Shown here piece after piece: positions 1 to 8,233 of a stretch of DNA of 64,000 bases; position 1 is the stretch's first letter; each line of letters opens with the position of its first letter. The translations under genes were made by a program, and so were the position numbers. Origin of the DNA: Ancylobacter gelatini (lineage in GTDB: Bacteria; Pseudomonadota; Alphaproteobacteria; Rhizobiales; Xanthobacteraceae). The DNA lies in the NCBI RefSeq assembly GCF_022601675.1, contig NZ_JAKVIL010000009.1:1-64000 (forward strand), read 5' to 3'. The notes below the pieces were generated by a model. It worked only from the letters and a program-made list of their open reading frames with translations. It was not told the DNA's origin and searched no databases.

Positions 1-491
1 AGGGCGAGCGTTCGGAGCGCCCGTTCCGTGAGCGCACCCCGCGTCCCGAAGGTGAGCGTGCCGAGCGTCCGTTCCGCGAGCGCACTCCGCGCCCCGAGGG
101 CGGACGTTCGTTCCGTGGCGAATCCAGCGACCGGCCCTATAGCGGCCGGGTAAAATCCGAAGGCTCGTTCCGCGAGCGGCCGGCGGGCGGCAAGCCCGGT
201 TCGCGCCCGCCCCGCGACGACGAGGGGGCCGAGCGCCCGCGCAGCGCGGGCCGGCCGGCCGGCAAGAACTACGGAGCGAAGAGCTTCGGTGGCAAGGAAC
301 CCGGCGCGTTTGCCGGCAAGACCGGCGCCTCGCGTCCGGGCACCTCGCGTCCCGGCGGCAAACCGTCGGGCGGACGCCCATTCGGCGGCAAGCCGGGCGG
401 AAAGCCTTCGGGTGGCCGGCCATCCGGTGGAAAGCCCGGCGGGCGCCCTTCCGGCGGCAAGCCTTCCGGCGGCAGGCCGCCGCGCGGCTGA
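1..491 (+). CDS. C-terminal tail of an RluB-like 23S rRNA pseudouridine synthase (partial)
   Basis: The window opens inside a reading frame that runs to TGA at 489-491. The visible 162 or so residues are a low-complexity, very basic tail with no catalytic domain. They contain two near-identical blocks built on SERPFRERTPRPEG at the start, then many GGKPSGGRP-type Gly/Lys/Pro/Arg units. RluB-type pseudouridine synthases of Rhizobiales often carry such long Arg/Gly/Pro tails, and they commonly lie directly upstream of rsmD, as here (15 bp gap). The enzyme assignment rests on this tail type and neighbour, because the catalytic part is off the window. Another RNA-binding protein with an RGG-like tail is possible. 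Confidence 0.7.
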   Translation, partial: GERSERPFRERTPRPEGERAERPFRERTPRPEGGRSFRGESSDRPYSGRVKSEGSFRERPAGGKPGSRPPRDDEGAERPRSAGRPAGKNYGAKSFGGKEPGAFAGKTGASRPGTSRPGGKPSGGRPFGGKPGGKPSGGRPSGGKPGGRPSGGKPSGGRPPRG

Positions 492-506
492 GGCGGGACC
501 TGAGCG

Positions 507-1067
507 ATGCGCATCGTCGGCGGGCGCTTCAGGGGGCGCGCCCTGAAGACCCCTTCTTCCAACGCCACGCGTCCGACCACGGACCGGCTGCGCGAGGCGC
601 TGTTCAACGTGCTCGCCCATGCCTATGACGATGCGGCGGACGGCGCCAAGGTGCTGGACCTGTTCGCCGGCACCGGCGCGCTCGGCATTGAGGCGCTCTC
701 GCGCGGGGCGGCGTTCGCCCTGTTCGTCGAGGACGCGACGGAACCGCGCGCGTTGATCCGGGCCAATGTCGAGGCGCTGGGGCTGGGCGGCTGCACCCGC
801 ATCTTCCGCCGCGACGCCACCAAGCTCGGCCCCACCGCCGGCGGCGAGCGCTACAGCCTCGTGTTCTGCGATCCGCCCTATGGCAAGGGCCTTGCCGAAC
901 AGGCGCTTGCCGGTGCATTGGCCGGCGGCTGGCTGGCGCCGGAGGCACTGGTCATCGTCGAGGAGGCGGTGGACGCGGCGTTCACCGCGCCCGAGGGGTT
1001 CGAGGAAATGGAGCGCCGGCGCTATGATGCGACGGAAGTCATTTTCCTCAAGCTCGCGCCGGGCTGA
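507..1067 (+). CDS. rsmD: 16S rRNA (guanine(966)-N(2))-methyltransferase RsmD
   Basis: The 186-residue product is predicted to methylate G966 of 16S rRNA in the small subunit using S-adenosylmethionine. The N-terminus MRIVGGRFRGRAL is typical of RsmD. The SAM-binding motif I is seen as DLFAGTGALGIEALSRGA (about residues 50-67), and the catalytic DPPY motif follows as FCDPPYGKGL near residue 120. Length matches the family (about 185-200 aa). It follows the pseudouridine synthase gene on the same strand, so two rRNA-modification enzymes are probably co-transcribed. It converges on the hydrolase gene, with only 8 bp between stops. Confidence 0.95.
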   Translation: MRIVGGRFRGRALKTPSSNATRPTTDRLREALFNVLAHAYDDAADGAKVLDLFAGTGALGIEALSRGAAFALFVEDATEPRALIRANVEALGLGGCTRIFRRDATKLGPTAGGERYSLVFCDPPYGKGLAEQALAGALAGGWLAPEALVIVEEAVDAAFTAPEGFEEMERRRYDATEVIFLKLAPG

Positions 1068-1075
1068 AGCCGCGC

Positions 1076-1864
1076 CTAGGTGATCTCTTCCACCGCCGCG
1101 ATCATCCGCGCCAGATCTTCCGGCCGCGACAGCCGGTGGTCGCCATCCTTGATGAGGGTCAGCACCACATCGTCCTCGGCCAGGCAGGTGACGAGGCGCA
1201 GCGCATGGCGCCACGGCACGTCGGCATCCGCCACGCCCTGCAGGATGCGCACCGGACAGCCGACCGAAAACGGCGCGCCGAGCACGAGGTTCTGCCGCCC
1301 ATCCTCGATCAGCGCGCGGGTGATCGGCTGCGCGGCGCCGTATTCGGACGGACGCAGCCACTTGCCGTCATGAAGAATGGCGGCGCGCACGTCGTCGGGC
1401 ATCGCCTTCCACATGAGCTCCTCGGTGAAGTCCGGCGCCGGCGCGAGCAGCACCAGCCCGGCAAGCCGGTGGCTCTCGCCCCGCGCCGCCAGCGCCCGCG
1501 CCACCAGCAGCGCCACCCAGCCGCCCATGGAGGAGCCGACCACGATCTGCGGGCCGGACGTGAAGGCGTCCAACACCGCCAGCGCCTCGGCGCCCCAGTG
1601 CGAGATCGTGCCGTCCTCGAAGGCGCCGCCGGATTCGCCATGGCCGGAATAATCGAAGCGCACCACCTGCCGGCCGCTCGCCTCGCCCCACTGCGCCAGA
1701 TGCTGCGCCTTGGTGCCCTTCATGTCGGACAGGAACCCCCCGCACCACACGACGCCCGGCGCCGCCTCCGTCGAGACACCCGGCGTCACGCGCACGGCGA
1801 TCCGCCGCTCCTCCTCACCCACTGAGAGGAATTGCGGCTCGGAAGCGGGGATTTCAGCGTTCAT
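1076..1864 (-). CDS. Alpha/beta hydrolase
   Basis: A 262-residue alpha/beta-hydrolase-fold protein. The nucleophile elbow is seen as GSSMGG (residues about 109-114), giving a catalytic Ser. The oxyanion-hole strand reads VVWCGGFLSDMKGTKA, the fold's acid residue probably lies near DADVPW, and the His is in KDGDHRLSRPED close to the C-terminus. There is no signal peptide, so it is probably cytoplasmic. The substrate cannot be told. Similar short hydrolases in alphaproteobacteria are related to palmitoyl-thioesterase/ABHD10-like serine hydrolases, but that is only a hint. It is divergent from infC and convergent with rsmD. Confidence 0.85.
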   Translation of the reverse strand: MNAEIPASEPQFLSVGEEERRIAVRVTPGVSTEAAPGVVWCGGFLSDMKGTKAQHLAQWGEASGRQVVRFDYSGHGESGGAFEDGTISHWGAEALAVLDAFTSGPQIVVGSSMGGWVALLVARALAARGESHRLAGLVLLAPAPDFTEELMWKAMPDDVRAAILHDGKWLRPSEYGAAQPITRALIEDGRQNLVLGAPFSVGCPVRILQGVADADVPWRHALRLVTCLAEDDVVLTLIKDGDHRLSRPEDLARMIAAVEEIT

Positions 1865-2164
1865 CGCGGCACGTCCTTACTGGCATAATGTCGACGCAAG
1901 CCGCCGATGCGCCTTGCGATTCGGGAAATACGACCCATTTTCACTACAGCTTGATACCCCACGCGGCCAGAGCACGGCGACCCCATCGCCGCCCGAGCGT
2001 TTTTAACGTCGTTCCGACGCGATTTCCCTTGCGTAACGCCGTTGACTTCTGCCGGGTTTGTCACGATGTTCTGCGACCGTTTTACACGCGCGCAAGCATG
2101 CCGGCCGGCAAATCTCTGGGCGCGGTGGAACGAGCCAAGCGAAACGGCAGAGGAGAAAACCGCC
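1865..2164. promoter_or_regulatory. Divergent intergenic region between hydrolase and infC
   Basis: These 300 bp separate the hydrolase start (minus) from the infC start (plus) and hold no convincing gene. A possible infC promoter is TTGACT at 2042-2047 with GATGTT at 2065-2070 (17 bp spacing), a weak -10 match. A strong Shine-Dalgarno sequence AGGAG lies at 2151-2155. The promoter call is tentative; the ribosome-binding site is clear. Confidence 0.35.
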
Positions 2165-2701
2165 ATTCGTCGCCCCATGAGACCCGTCGCGCCGGAAAAG
2201 GAAGGCCCGCGCGTCAACGAAGATATCCGCATCCGCGATGTCCAGCTGATCGACCAGGACGGCCAGAACCGTGGTGTCGTGCCGACTCGCGATGCCATCG
2301 TCATGGCTCAGGAAGCTGGCCTCGACCTCGTCGAGATCGCTCCGAATTCCGTGCCGCCGGTCTGCAAGATTCTCGACTATGGCCGCTTCAAGTACCAGAA
2401 CCAGAAGAAGGCCAACGAGGCGCGCAAGCGCCAGCACGTCGTCGAGATCAAGGAAATCAAGCTGCGCCCGGGCATCGACACGCATGACTATGACGTGAAG
2501 ATGAAGGCCATCCACCGCTTCTTCGAGGAAGGCGACAAGGTGAAAGTCACCCTGCGCTTCCGCGGCCGCGAGATGGCCCATCAGGAACTCGGCTACAAGC
2601 TGCTCAACAAGGTCAAGGAAGAGCTGGCCACCCTCGCCAAGGTCGAATCCGAGCCGCAGCTCGAAGGCCGGCAGATGGTCATGATCCTGGCGCCGCGCTG
2701 A
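2165..2701 (+). CDS. infC: Translation initiation factor IF-3, apparent ATT start
   Basis: The product (178 aa) binds the 30S subunit, keeps it apart from 50S and proofreads start codons. The N-domain contains [20 protein letters not shown], followed by the linker region ([15 protein letters not shown]) and a C-domain with [17 protein letters not shown] and [16 protein letters not shown], all typical of IF-3. Start choice: AGGAG at 2151-2155 is 9 nt before an in-frame ATT (2165-2167) but 21 nt before the first ATG (2177). Many bacteria, including Rhizobiales, start infC with ATT or another rare codon so that IF-3 represses its own translation. No rpmI or rplT follows; infC converges on folC. 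Confidence 0.93.
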   Translation: MRRPMRPVAPEKEGPRVNEDIRIRDVQLIDQDGQNRGVVPTRDAIVMAQEAGLDLVEIAPNSVPPVCKILDYGRFKYQNQKKANEARKRQHVVEIKEIKLRPGIDTHDYDVKMKAIHRFFEEGDKVKVTLRFRGREMAHQELGYKLLNKVKEELATLAKVESEPQLEGRQMVMILAPR

Positions 2702-2710
2702 GCCCGTCAC

Positions 2711-2804
2711 GTCATCCCGGAATGGCCGAGAGGCCATCTCCGGGATCGTGCGCCAATCATCTTAAGGCGATCCCGGCTCGACGCGTCGCTGCGGCCGGGA
2801 TGAC
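2711..2804. repeat. Palindromic intergenic element; likely also infC/folC terminator
   Basis: The space between the convergent infC and folC genes is a 94-bp palindromic unit. Its ends are complementary: GTCATCCCGG (2711-2720) and CCGGGATGAC (2795-2804). Inside is a strong hairpin of ATCCCGGA-a-TGGCC (2714-2727) with GGCCA-tc-TCCGGGAT (2732-2746) and a GAGA loop. It resembles the short dispersed palindromic repeats common in alphaproteobacterial genomes, but other copies cannot be checked here. Confidence 0.6.
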
Positions 2805-2825
2805 CTCACAAGGCCCGGCTTCCGC

Positions 2826-4184
2826 CTATTCCGGCACGCTGCCATTCTCGCCGAGCACCGCGCCCGCCAGATAGAGCGAGCCGCAGATCAGCACGCGGGG
2901 CGCCGGCCCGACCGGCACCGTCCCCAGCCCTTCCAGCGCCGCACCCACGCTGCTCGCCACCGAGGCGTTCAGCCCGTGCGCGCGCGCGGCCGCCGCCACG
3001 GCTTCCGGCGGCTGGCCCTTGTGCTCGCCCGGCACCGGCACCGCGATCACCTCGCGCGCCAGCCCGGCGAAGGGGGCGAGGAAGGCGGACGAATCCTTGC
3101 TGCCCAGCATGCCGACCACCAGCACCAGCGGGCGCGGCGCGCGGTCCTCGATATCGGCCAGCGCGCCGGCGAGCGCCTGGCCGCCGGCGGCGTTGTGGCC
3201 GCCATCCAGCCAGATATCCGCGCCCTCGGGCGCGCGCAGGGTCAGCGGGCCGTGGCCGAGCCGCTGGAGCCGCGCCGGCCATTCCGCCGCACGCACGCCC
3301 TCCTCGAAGGCCGACACCGGCAGCTTGAGCCCGGCGACCCGCAGCGCGGCCACCGCCAGCCCGGCATTCTCGATCTGGTGCGGACCCACGAGGCGCGGAC
3401 GGGGCAGGTCGACCAGCCCGTCCTCGTCGGCGACGATGAGGCGCCCGCCCTCCTCATAGGCCTGATACTGCTCGCCCGCGATGTGCAGCGGCGCCCGCAG
3501 CCGCGCCGCCTGCCGCTCGATCACCGCCAGCGCCTCGGGAAGCTGCCGGCCGATGATCACCGGCACGCCGCGCTTGATGATGCCGGCCTTCTCACCCGCG
3601 ATCTCGGCGATGGTCTCGCCGAGGAAATCGACGTGATCGATCGAGACCGGGGTGATGACGCTCGCCAGCGGGCTCTCCACCACATTGGTGGCGTCGAGCC
3701 GGCCGCCCAGCCCGACTTCCAGCAGCAGGATGTCCGCCGGCACTTCGGCGAACAGCAGGAAGGCGGCGGCGGTGGTGATCTCGAAGAAGGTGATCGGCTC
3801 GCCTTCATTGGCCCGCTCGGCGCGCGCCAGCGCCTCGCCCAACGCCTCGTCGCTCACCAGACGGCCGGCGAGCCGGATGCGCTCGTTGAAGCGCACCAGA
3901 TGCGGAGAGGTGTAGACGTGAACACGGCGCCCGGAAGCCTCCAGCACCGCGCGCATGAAGGCGACGGTGGAGCCCTTGCCATTGGTGCCGGCGACCTGGA
4001 TCACCGGCGGCAAACGGCGCTCGGGATGGCCAAGCCGCTCCAGCAGCCGCCACATGCGGTCCAGCGACAAATCGATCAGCTTGGGGTGCAGCGCAAGCAG
4101 GCGCTCGAACAGCGCATCGACCTGCGGGCGCCCCCGCGCCCCGGAACCGAACGGGCCGGAGGCGGCAGGGAAGGCGGAAGGCAT
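2826..4184 (-). CDS. folC: Bifunctional folylpolyglutamate synthase/dihydrofolate synthase
   Basis: A Mur-ligase-family enzyme of 452 residues that joins glutamate to dihydropteroate and then to folates, using ATP. The P-loop is seen as VAGTNGKGSTVAFMRA around residues 65-80. The YTSPHL and RFNERIRL motifs typical of FolC follow, then EVGLGGRLDATN and the C-terminal region with WLDGGHNAAG. Length is normal (420-450 aa). It is the last gene of the minus-strand run trpF-trpB-trpA-accD-folC, 13 bp after accD. The same accD-folC pairing is widespread in bacteria. Confidence 0.95.
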   Translation of the reverse strand: MPSAFPAASGPFGSGARGRPQVDALFERLLALHPKLIDLSLDRMWRLLERLGHPERRLPPVIQVAGTNGKGSTVAFMRAVLEASGRRVHVYTSPHLVRFNERIRLAGRLVSDEALGEALARAERANEGEPITFFEITTAAAFLLFAEVPADILLLEVGLGGRLDATNVVESPLASVITPVSIDHVDFLGETIAEIAGEKAGIIKRGVPVIIGRQLPEALAVIERQAARLRAPLHIAGEQYQAYEEGGRLIVADEDGLVDLPRPRLVGPHQIENAGLAVAALRVAGLKLPVSAFEEGVRAAEWPARLQRLGHGPLTLRAPEGADIWLDGGHNAAGGQALAGALADIEDRAPRPLVLVVGMLGSKDSSAFLAPFAGLAREVIAVPVPGEHKGQPPEAVAAAARAHGLNASVASSVGAALEGLGTVPVGPAPRVLICGSLYLAGAVLGENGSVPE

Positions 4185-4197
4185 GATCGCCGCCGCC

Positions 4198-5196
4198 TCA
4201 GGCCACGGGAACGACGGGCGGCAGCGGCGCGTCGGAAGCCGAAGTCGCCGACGCCGGAACGGCCTCGGCCTTCACCGGCTTCGGCTCGGATGCGTTGGCT
4301 TCGAGCGCCTGCATCTCGGAGGGCTTCGGCTTTGCGGCGCCGGGAGCGGGCGCGCGCATCAGCAGGTGGCTCAGCCGCGAGAGCGTGGCGCGCATCTCGT
4401 GGCGATGCACCACGAGGTCGATCATGCCATGGTCGCGCAGATATTCCGCACGCTGGAAGCCTTCCGGCAGCTTTTCGCGAATGGTCTGCTCGATGACGCG
4501 CGGGCCGGCGAAGCAGATCAGCGCGCCGGGCTCGGCGATGTGGATGTCGCCCAGCATGGCGTAGGACGCCGTGATGCCGCCCGTGGTCGGGTTGGTCAGC
4601 ACCACGATATAGGGCAGGCCCGCTTCCCGCAGCGCCTGCACCGCGCAGGTGGTGCGCGGCATCTGCATCAGCGAGAGAATGCCTTCCTGCATCCGCATCC
4701 CGCCGCCGCAGGCGAACATGATGAAGGGCGTGCCGCGCGAGACGGCGGTCTCCATGCCGGTGACGATGGCCTCGCCCGCCGCCATGCCGAGCGAGCCGCC
4801 CATGAAGCCGAAATCCTGCACCGCGATGGTGACCGGCAGGCCATCGAGCTTGCCGAAGCCGACCTTCACCGCGTCCTGCGCGCCGGTCTTGGTGCGGGCA
4901 TCCTTGAGGCGGTCGGTGTAGCGCTTCTCGTCGCGGAATTTCAGCGGATCGGGCACGACCGAGGGCAGCGCCACGTCGTACCACTTGCCGCCGTCGAACA
5001 GCGAGCGCAGCCGCGACGTCGGGTCCATGCGCATGTGGAAGCCGGAGCCGGGCACCACGAACAGATTGGCTTCCAGATCCTTGTGGAACACCATCTGCCC
5101 GGTTTCGGGACATTTCACCCAGAGATTTTCCGGCACTTCCCGACGGTTCAGGAAGCTGCTGATCTTCGGGCGAACGACGTTGGTGATCCAGTTCAA
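4198..5196 (-). CDS. accD: Acetyl-CoA carboxylase carboxyltransferase subunit beta (zinc ribbon degenerate)
   Basis: Beta subunit (332 aa) of the carboxyltransferase that makes malonyl-CoA for fatty-acid synthesis together with AccA. The core is clear: [38 protein letters not shown] and [12 protein letters not shown]. The N-terminal position of the E. coli four-cysteine zinc ribbon holds [10 protein letters not shown] and [11 protein letters not shown] here, so only one of the four cysteines is left; this loss is known in alphaproteobacteria. The last 40 or so residues are an Ala/Pro/Lys/Glu-rich tail. It lies 107 bp after trpA, behind a potential hairpin. Confidence 0.95.
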   Translation of the reverse strand: MNWITNVVRPKISSFLNRREVPENLWVKCPETGQMVFHKDLEANLFVVPGSGFHMRMDPTSRLRSLFDGGKWYDVALPSVVPDPLKFRDEKRYTDRLKDARTKTGAQDAVKVGFGKLDGLPVTIAVQDFGFMGGSLGMAAGEAIVTGMETAVSRGTPFIMFACGGGMRMQEGILSLMQMPRTTCAVQALREAGLPYIVVLTNPTTGGITASYAMLGDIHIAEPGALICFAGPRVIEQTIREKLPEGFQRAEYLRDHGMIDLVVHRHEMRATLSRLSHLLMRAPAPGAAKPKPSEMQALEANASEPKPVKAEAVPASATSASDAPLPPVVPVA

Positions 5197-5221
5197 CGGG
5201 CTAGCTCCGGCTAAAGGGGTC

Positions 5222-5261
5222 GCGGCGGCGCCCGGAAGGGCTCTCCCGGACGCGCCGCCGC
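5222..5261 (-). terminator. GC-rich hairpin between trpA and accD
   Basis: The arms GCGGCGGCG (5222-5230) and CGCCGCCGC (5253-5261) pair perfectly, and an inner CCGG/CCGG pairing can extend the stem. On the minus strand it lies after the trpA stop and before accD and is followed by a short CCCCTTTA stretch. It could be a partial terminator or an mRNA stability element that separates accD-folC levels from trpFBA. The T-tract is poor. Confidence 0.45.
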
Positions 5262-5303
5262 ATCATCTAATGCGCGAGATGGGCGATGAAAAGGCGTCGC
5301 CCG

Positions 5304-6143
5304 CTATTCGGCAGCGGCACGGCGCGCACCACGCACCGCCTGCGCCAGCGCACTCACCAGCGAGGTGACCGCGGGAACCGTCGCCGGCGTTGCGGTATCG
5401 CCCTCCCCAAGCGTGGCGCGCAACGCGTCGATCAGCGCCGAGCCGACCACCACGCCATCCGCCCCGCCCGCGATCTCGGCGGCCTGCGTCGGGGTCTTCA
5501 CCCCGAAGCCGACAGCGACCGGCAGGGTGGTGTGGCGCTTGATGCGCGCCACCGCCTGCTTCACGCGGTCGGCGTCCGGCGTCGCGGCACCGGTGATGCC
5601 GGCGATCGAGACGTAGTAGACGAAGCCCGCCGTGTTCGCGAGCACGGCCGGCAGACGCTTGTCGTCGGTGGTCGGGGTGGCAAGGCGGATGAAGGCGAGC
5701 CCGGCCTTGAGCGCGGGCAGGCACAGCTCGCCATCCTCTTCCGGCGGCAGGTCGACCACCACCAGGCCGTCGACGCCGGCTTCCTTCGCGTCCTTGAGGA
5801 AGCGGTCGACGCCGTAAATATAGACCGGGTTGTAATAGCCCATCAGCACCAGCGGCGTGGTGGCGTCGTCCTTGCGGAATTCGCGCACCATCTCGATGGT
5901 CTTGGCCAGCGTCTGACCGGCTTTGAGCGCGCGCAGGCCCGCGGCCTGGATCGCCGGACCGTCGGCCATCGGGTCGGTGAACGGCACGCCGAGCTCGATG
6001 ATGTCGGCCCCGGCCGCCGGCAGCGCCTTGAGCAGCGCCAGCGAGGTCTCACGGTCCGGGTCGCCGGCGGTGATGAAGGTGACGAGCGCGGCGCGGCCTT
6101 CCGCGGCGCAGGCCTTGAAGCGCGCCTCAAAACGCGGGCTCAT
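5304..6143 (-). CDS. trpA: Tryptophan synthase alpha subunit
   Basis: The product (279 aa) cleaves indole-3-glycerol phosphate to indole, which passes to TrpB. The TIM-barrel signature is visible as [11 protein letters not shown] near residue 20, [17 protein letters not shown] (the catalytic Glu near 50 and Asp near 61), [12 protein letters not shown], and the phosphate-binding end [12 protein letters not shown] plus [12 protein letters not shown]. Its start overlaps the trpB stop by 4 bp (ATGA at 6140-6143), which indicates translational coupling within trpFBA. Confidence 0.97.
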   Translation of the reverse strand: MSPRFEARFKACAAEGRAALVTFITAGDPDRETSLALLKALPAAGADIIELGVPFTDPMADGPAIQAAGLRALKAGQTLAKTIEMVREFRKDDATTPLVLMGYYNPVYIYGVDRFLKDAKEAGVDGLVVVDLPPEEDGELCLPALKAGLAFIRLATPTTDDKRLPAVLANTAGFVYYVSIAGITGAATPDADRVKQAVARIKRHTTLPVAVGFGVKTPTQAAEIAGGADGVVVGSALIDALRATLGEGDTATPATVPAVTSLVSALAQAVRGARRAAAE

Positions 6144-7351
6144 ATCTTGGTCCCCAGAATCTCCGCCACCTGCGGAATGTCCTTGTCGCCGCGGCCGGAG
6201 AGGTTGACCACCATCAGGTGATCCTTCGGCAGGGTCGGCGCGAGTTCGATCACCTTGGCCAGCGCGTGGGCCGGCTCCAGCGCCGGGATGATGCCTTCCA
6301 GCTTCGAGACCAGCTGGAACGCGTTCAGCGCTTCCTGGTCCGTTGCCGAGATGTAGGTGGCGCGGCCGGTGTCGTGCAGCCAGCTATGCTCCGGCCCGAT
6401 GCCGGGATAATCGAGGCCCGCCGAGATGGAATGGGCCTCGGCGATCTGGCCGTCATCGTCCATGAGCAGATAGGTGCGGTTGCCGTGAAGCACGCCGGGG
6501 CGCCCGCCGGTGAGCGAGGCGGCGTGCTGGCCGGAGGGGATGCCGTGGCCGGCGGCCTCGACGCCCCAGATCTTCACGGAAGGATCGTCGAGGAAGGGGT
6601 GGAACAGGCCCATGGCGTTGGAGCCGCCGCCGATGCAGGCGATCAGGCTGTCCGGCAGCCGGCCCTCGGCCTCCAGCATCTGCTCGCGGGTCTCGTGGCC
6701 GATGATCGACTGGAAGTCGCGGACCATGGCGGGGTAGGGATGCGGGCCGGCGACGGTGCCGATGCAGTAGAACGTGTCGTGCACATTGGTCACCCAGTCG
6801 CGCAGCGCCTCGTTCATGGCGTCCTTCAGCGTGCTGGAGCCGGACTTTACCGGAACCACCTCGGCGCCGAGCATCTTCATGCGGAACACGTTGGGCGCCT
6901 GCCGGGCGACGTCGACCGCGCCCATATAGACCACGCATTTCAGCCCGTAGCGCGCGCAGAGCGTGGCGGTGGCGACGCCGTGCTGGCCCGCCCCGGTCTC
7001 GGCGATGATGCGCGGCTTGCCCATGCGGCGGGCGAGCAGGATCTGGCCCAGCACGTTGTTCACCTTGTGCGAACCCGTGTGGTTGAGCTCCTCGCGCTTG
7101 AAGTAAATCTTGGCGCCGCCGAGATGCTCGGTGAAGCGCTCGGCGAAATAGAGCGGGCTCGGCCGGCCGACATAATGCTTCAGCCCGGCCTCCATCTCCG
7201 CCTTGTAGGCGGGATCGGCCTTGGCATCCTCATAGGCGGTCTGCAGATCGAGGATCAGGGGCATGAGCGTTTCGGCAACGAAACGGCCACCGAATATGCC
7301 GAAATGCCCGTTCTCGTCAGGCCCGGTGCGGAAGGAATTGGGAACGTTCAC
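6140..7351 (-). CDS. trpB: Tryptophan synthase beta subunit
   Basis: A PLP enzyme of 403 residues that condenses indole with serine to tryptophan. The PLP lysine lies in [12 protein letters not shown] (near residue 93), the glycine-rich phosphate loop is [12 protein letters not shown], and [14 protein letters not shown] matches the substrate loop. The N-terminus contains [16 protein letters not shown], as in other TrpBs. It overlaps trpF upstream (4 bp, 7348-7351) and trpA downstream (4 bp), so the three cistrons form one tightly coupled operon. Confidence 0.98.
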   Translation of the reverse strand: MNVPNSFRTGPDENGHFGIFGGRFVAETLMPLILDLQTAYEDAKADPAYKAEMEAGLKHYVGRPSPLYFAERFTEHLGGAKIYFKREELNHTGSHKVNNVLGQILLARRMGKPRIIAETGAGQHGVATATLCARYGLKCVVYMGAVDVARQAPNVFRMKMLGAEVVPVKSGSSTLKDAMNEALRDWVTNVHDTFYCIGTVAGPHPYPAMVRDFQSIIGHETREQMLEAEGRLPDSLIACIGGGSNAMGLFHPFLDDPSVKIWGVEAAGHGIPSGQHAASLTGGRPGVLHGNRTYLLMDDDGQIAEAHSISAGLDYPGIGPEHSWLHDTGRATYISATDQEALNAFQLVSKLEGIIPALEPAHALAKVIELAPTLPKDHLMVVNLSGRGDKDIPQVAEILGTKI

Positions 7352-8058
7352 GAAGCGATGCCCGTCTGGTTGGAAGAGAGCGCCGGCTTTCCGGCTGCGG
7401 TTGCGTGGTCGGTCGCGGCGGCGGCCCGCACGGCCCGGATGAAGGCGGTGATCCGTGCCGGGTCCTTGACGCCGGGCGCGCTTTCCACGCCGGAGGAAAC
7501 ATCCACCGCCGGGGCATGGGTGAGGCGCAGCGCCTCGTCCACATTCTCCGGGGTCAGGCCACCTGACAGCATGAAGGGCTTTGCGAGGTCAAGGCCGGCT
7601 ATGAGATTCCAGTCGAAAGGCAGGCCGTTTCCGCCCGGAAGCGCCGCACCGGGCGGCGCCTTGGCGTCGAGCAGCAGCCGGTCGGCGACCTCCGCATAGG
7701 CCATCGCCCGCGCGACATCGGCCTGCGTGGCGATGCCCACCGCCTTGATCACCGGCAGCGAGAAACGGGCGCGGATGTCGGCGACGCGCGCGGGCGTCTC
7801 CGTGCCATGGAGCTGGAGCGCATCCGGGCGCACGGCCTCGACGATGGCGGCGAGCGCGGCATCGTCGGCATCGACGGTCAACGCCACGATCGTCGCGCGC
7901 CCGCGGGCGCGGTCGGCGAGCTTTGCCGCGGTGGCGAGGTCGAGATGGCGGGGGCTTCTGGGAAAAAAGACCATGCCCACCATATCGGCGCCCGCCGCCA
8001 GCGCGGCGTCCAGCGCCTCGCATGTGTTCAGGCCACAGATCTTGATGTCGATGGACAC
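7348..8058 (-). CDS. trpF: Phosphoribosylanthranilate isomerase, GTG start
   Basis: This TIM-barrel enzyme isomerises N-(5-phosphoribosyl)anthranilate in tryptophan synthesis. The N-terminus [18 protein letters not shown] holds the catalytic Cys, [11 protein letters not shown] follows, and [21 protein letters not shown] and [12 protein letters not shown] carry the phosphate-binding loops. I chose GTG at 8058 (236 aa) over an ATG 33 bp further upstream because GAGGAG lies 9 bp before the GTG and homologues begin at this point. It is the first gene of trpFBA-accD-folC. In many Rhizobiales lapA is directly upstream; here a sulfate transport block intervenes. Confidence 0.93.
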   Translation of the reverse strand: MSIDIKICGLNTCEALDAALAAGADMVGMVFFPRSPRHLDLATAAKLADRARGRATIVALTVDADDAALAAIVEAVRPDALQLHGTETPARVADIRARFSLPVIKAVGIATQADVARAMAYAEVADRLLLDAKAPPGAALPGGNGLPFDWNLIAGLDLAKPFMLSGGLTPENVDEALRLTHAPAVDVSSGVESAPGVKDPARITAFIRAVRAAAATDHATAAGKPALSSNQTGIAS

Positions 8059-8167
8059 GGCGGCTCTCTCCTCAAGGCCTGCACCTAGCACGGATTGAGG
8101 GGGCTAGGCGAGCGCATGCGTTTATGCCCTTCCGTCATGGCGATGGACGTGCTACTCACGTTTGACT

Positions 8168-8186
8168 GTGAAATTAGAAATTTCAC
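8168..8186. promoter_or_regulatory. Perfect inverted repeat upstream of the sulfate-binding-protein gene
   Basis: GTGAAATT (8168-8175) and AATTTCAC (8179-8186) form perfect 8-bp arms around AGA, in an AT-rich pocket of otherwise GC-rich DNA. The repeat is 47 bp before the ATG and just downstream of a possible -35 element TTGACT (8162-8167). It looks like the operator of a dimeric regulator, probably one that responds to sulfur supply. The regulator is not in the window. Confidence 0.55.
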
Positions 8187-8233
8187 CTGAGATTTCGTGA
8201 ATAGGCCATCGGCCGCCGACCCGGAGAAGTTCC

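Noticed and set aside
3..491. Minus-strand Pro/Gly/Arg-rich frame opposite the pseudouridine synthase tail
   Set aside because: It is the antisense image of the repeat-rich tail; long open antisense frames are normal in such GC-rich DNA.
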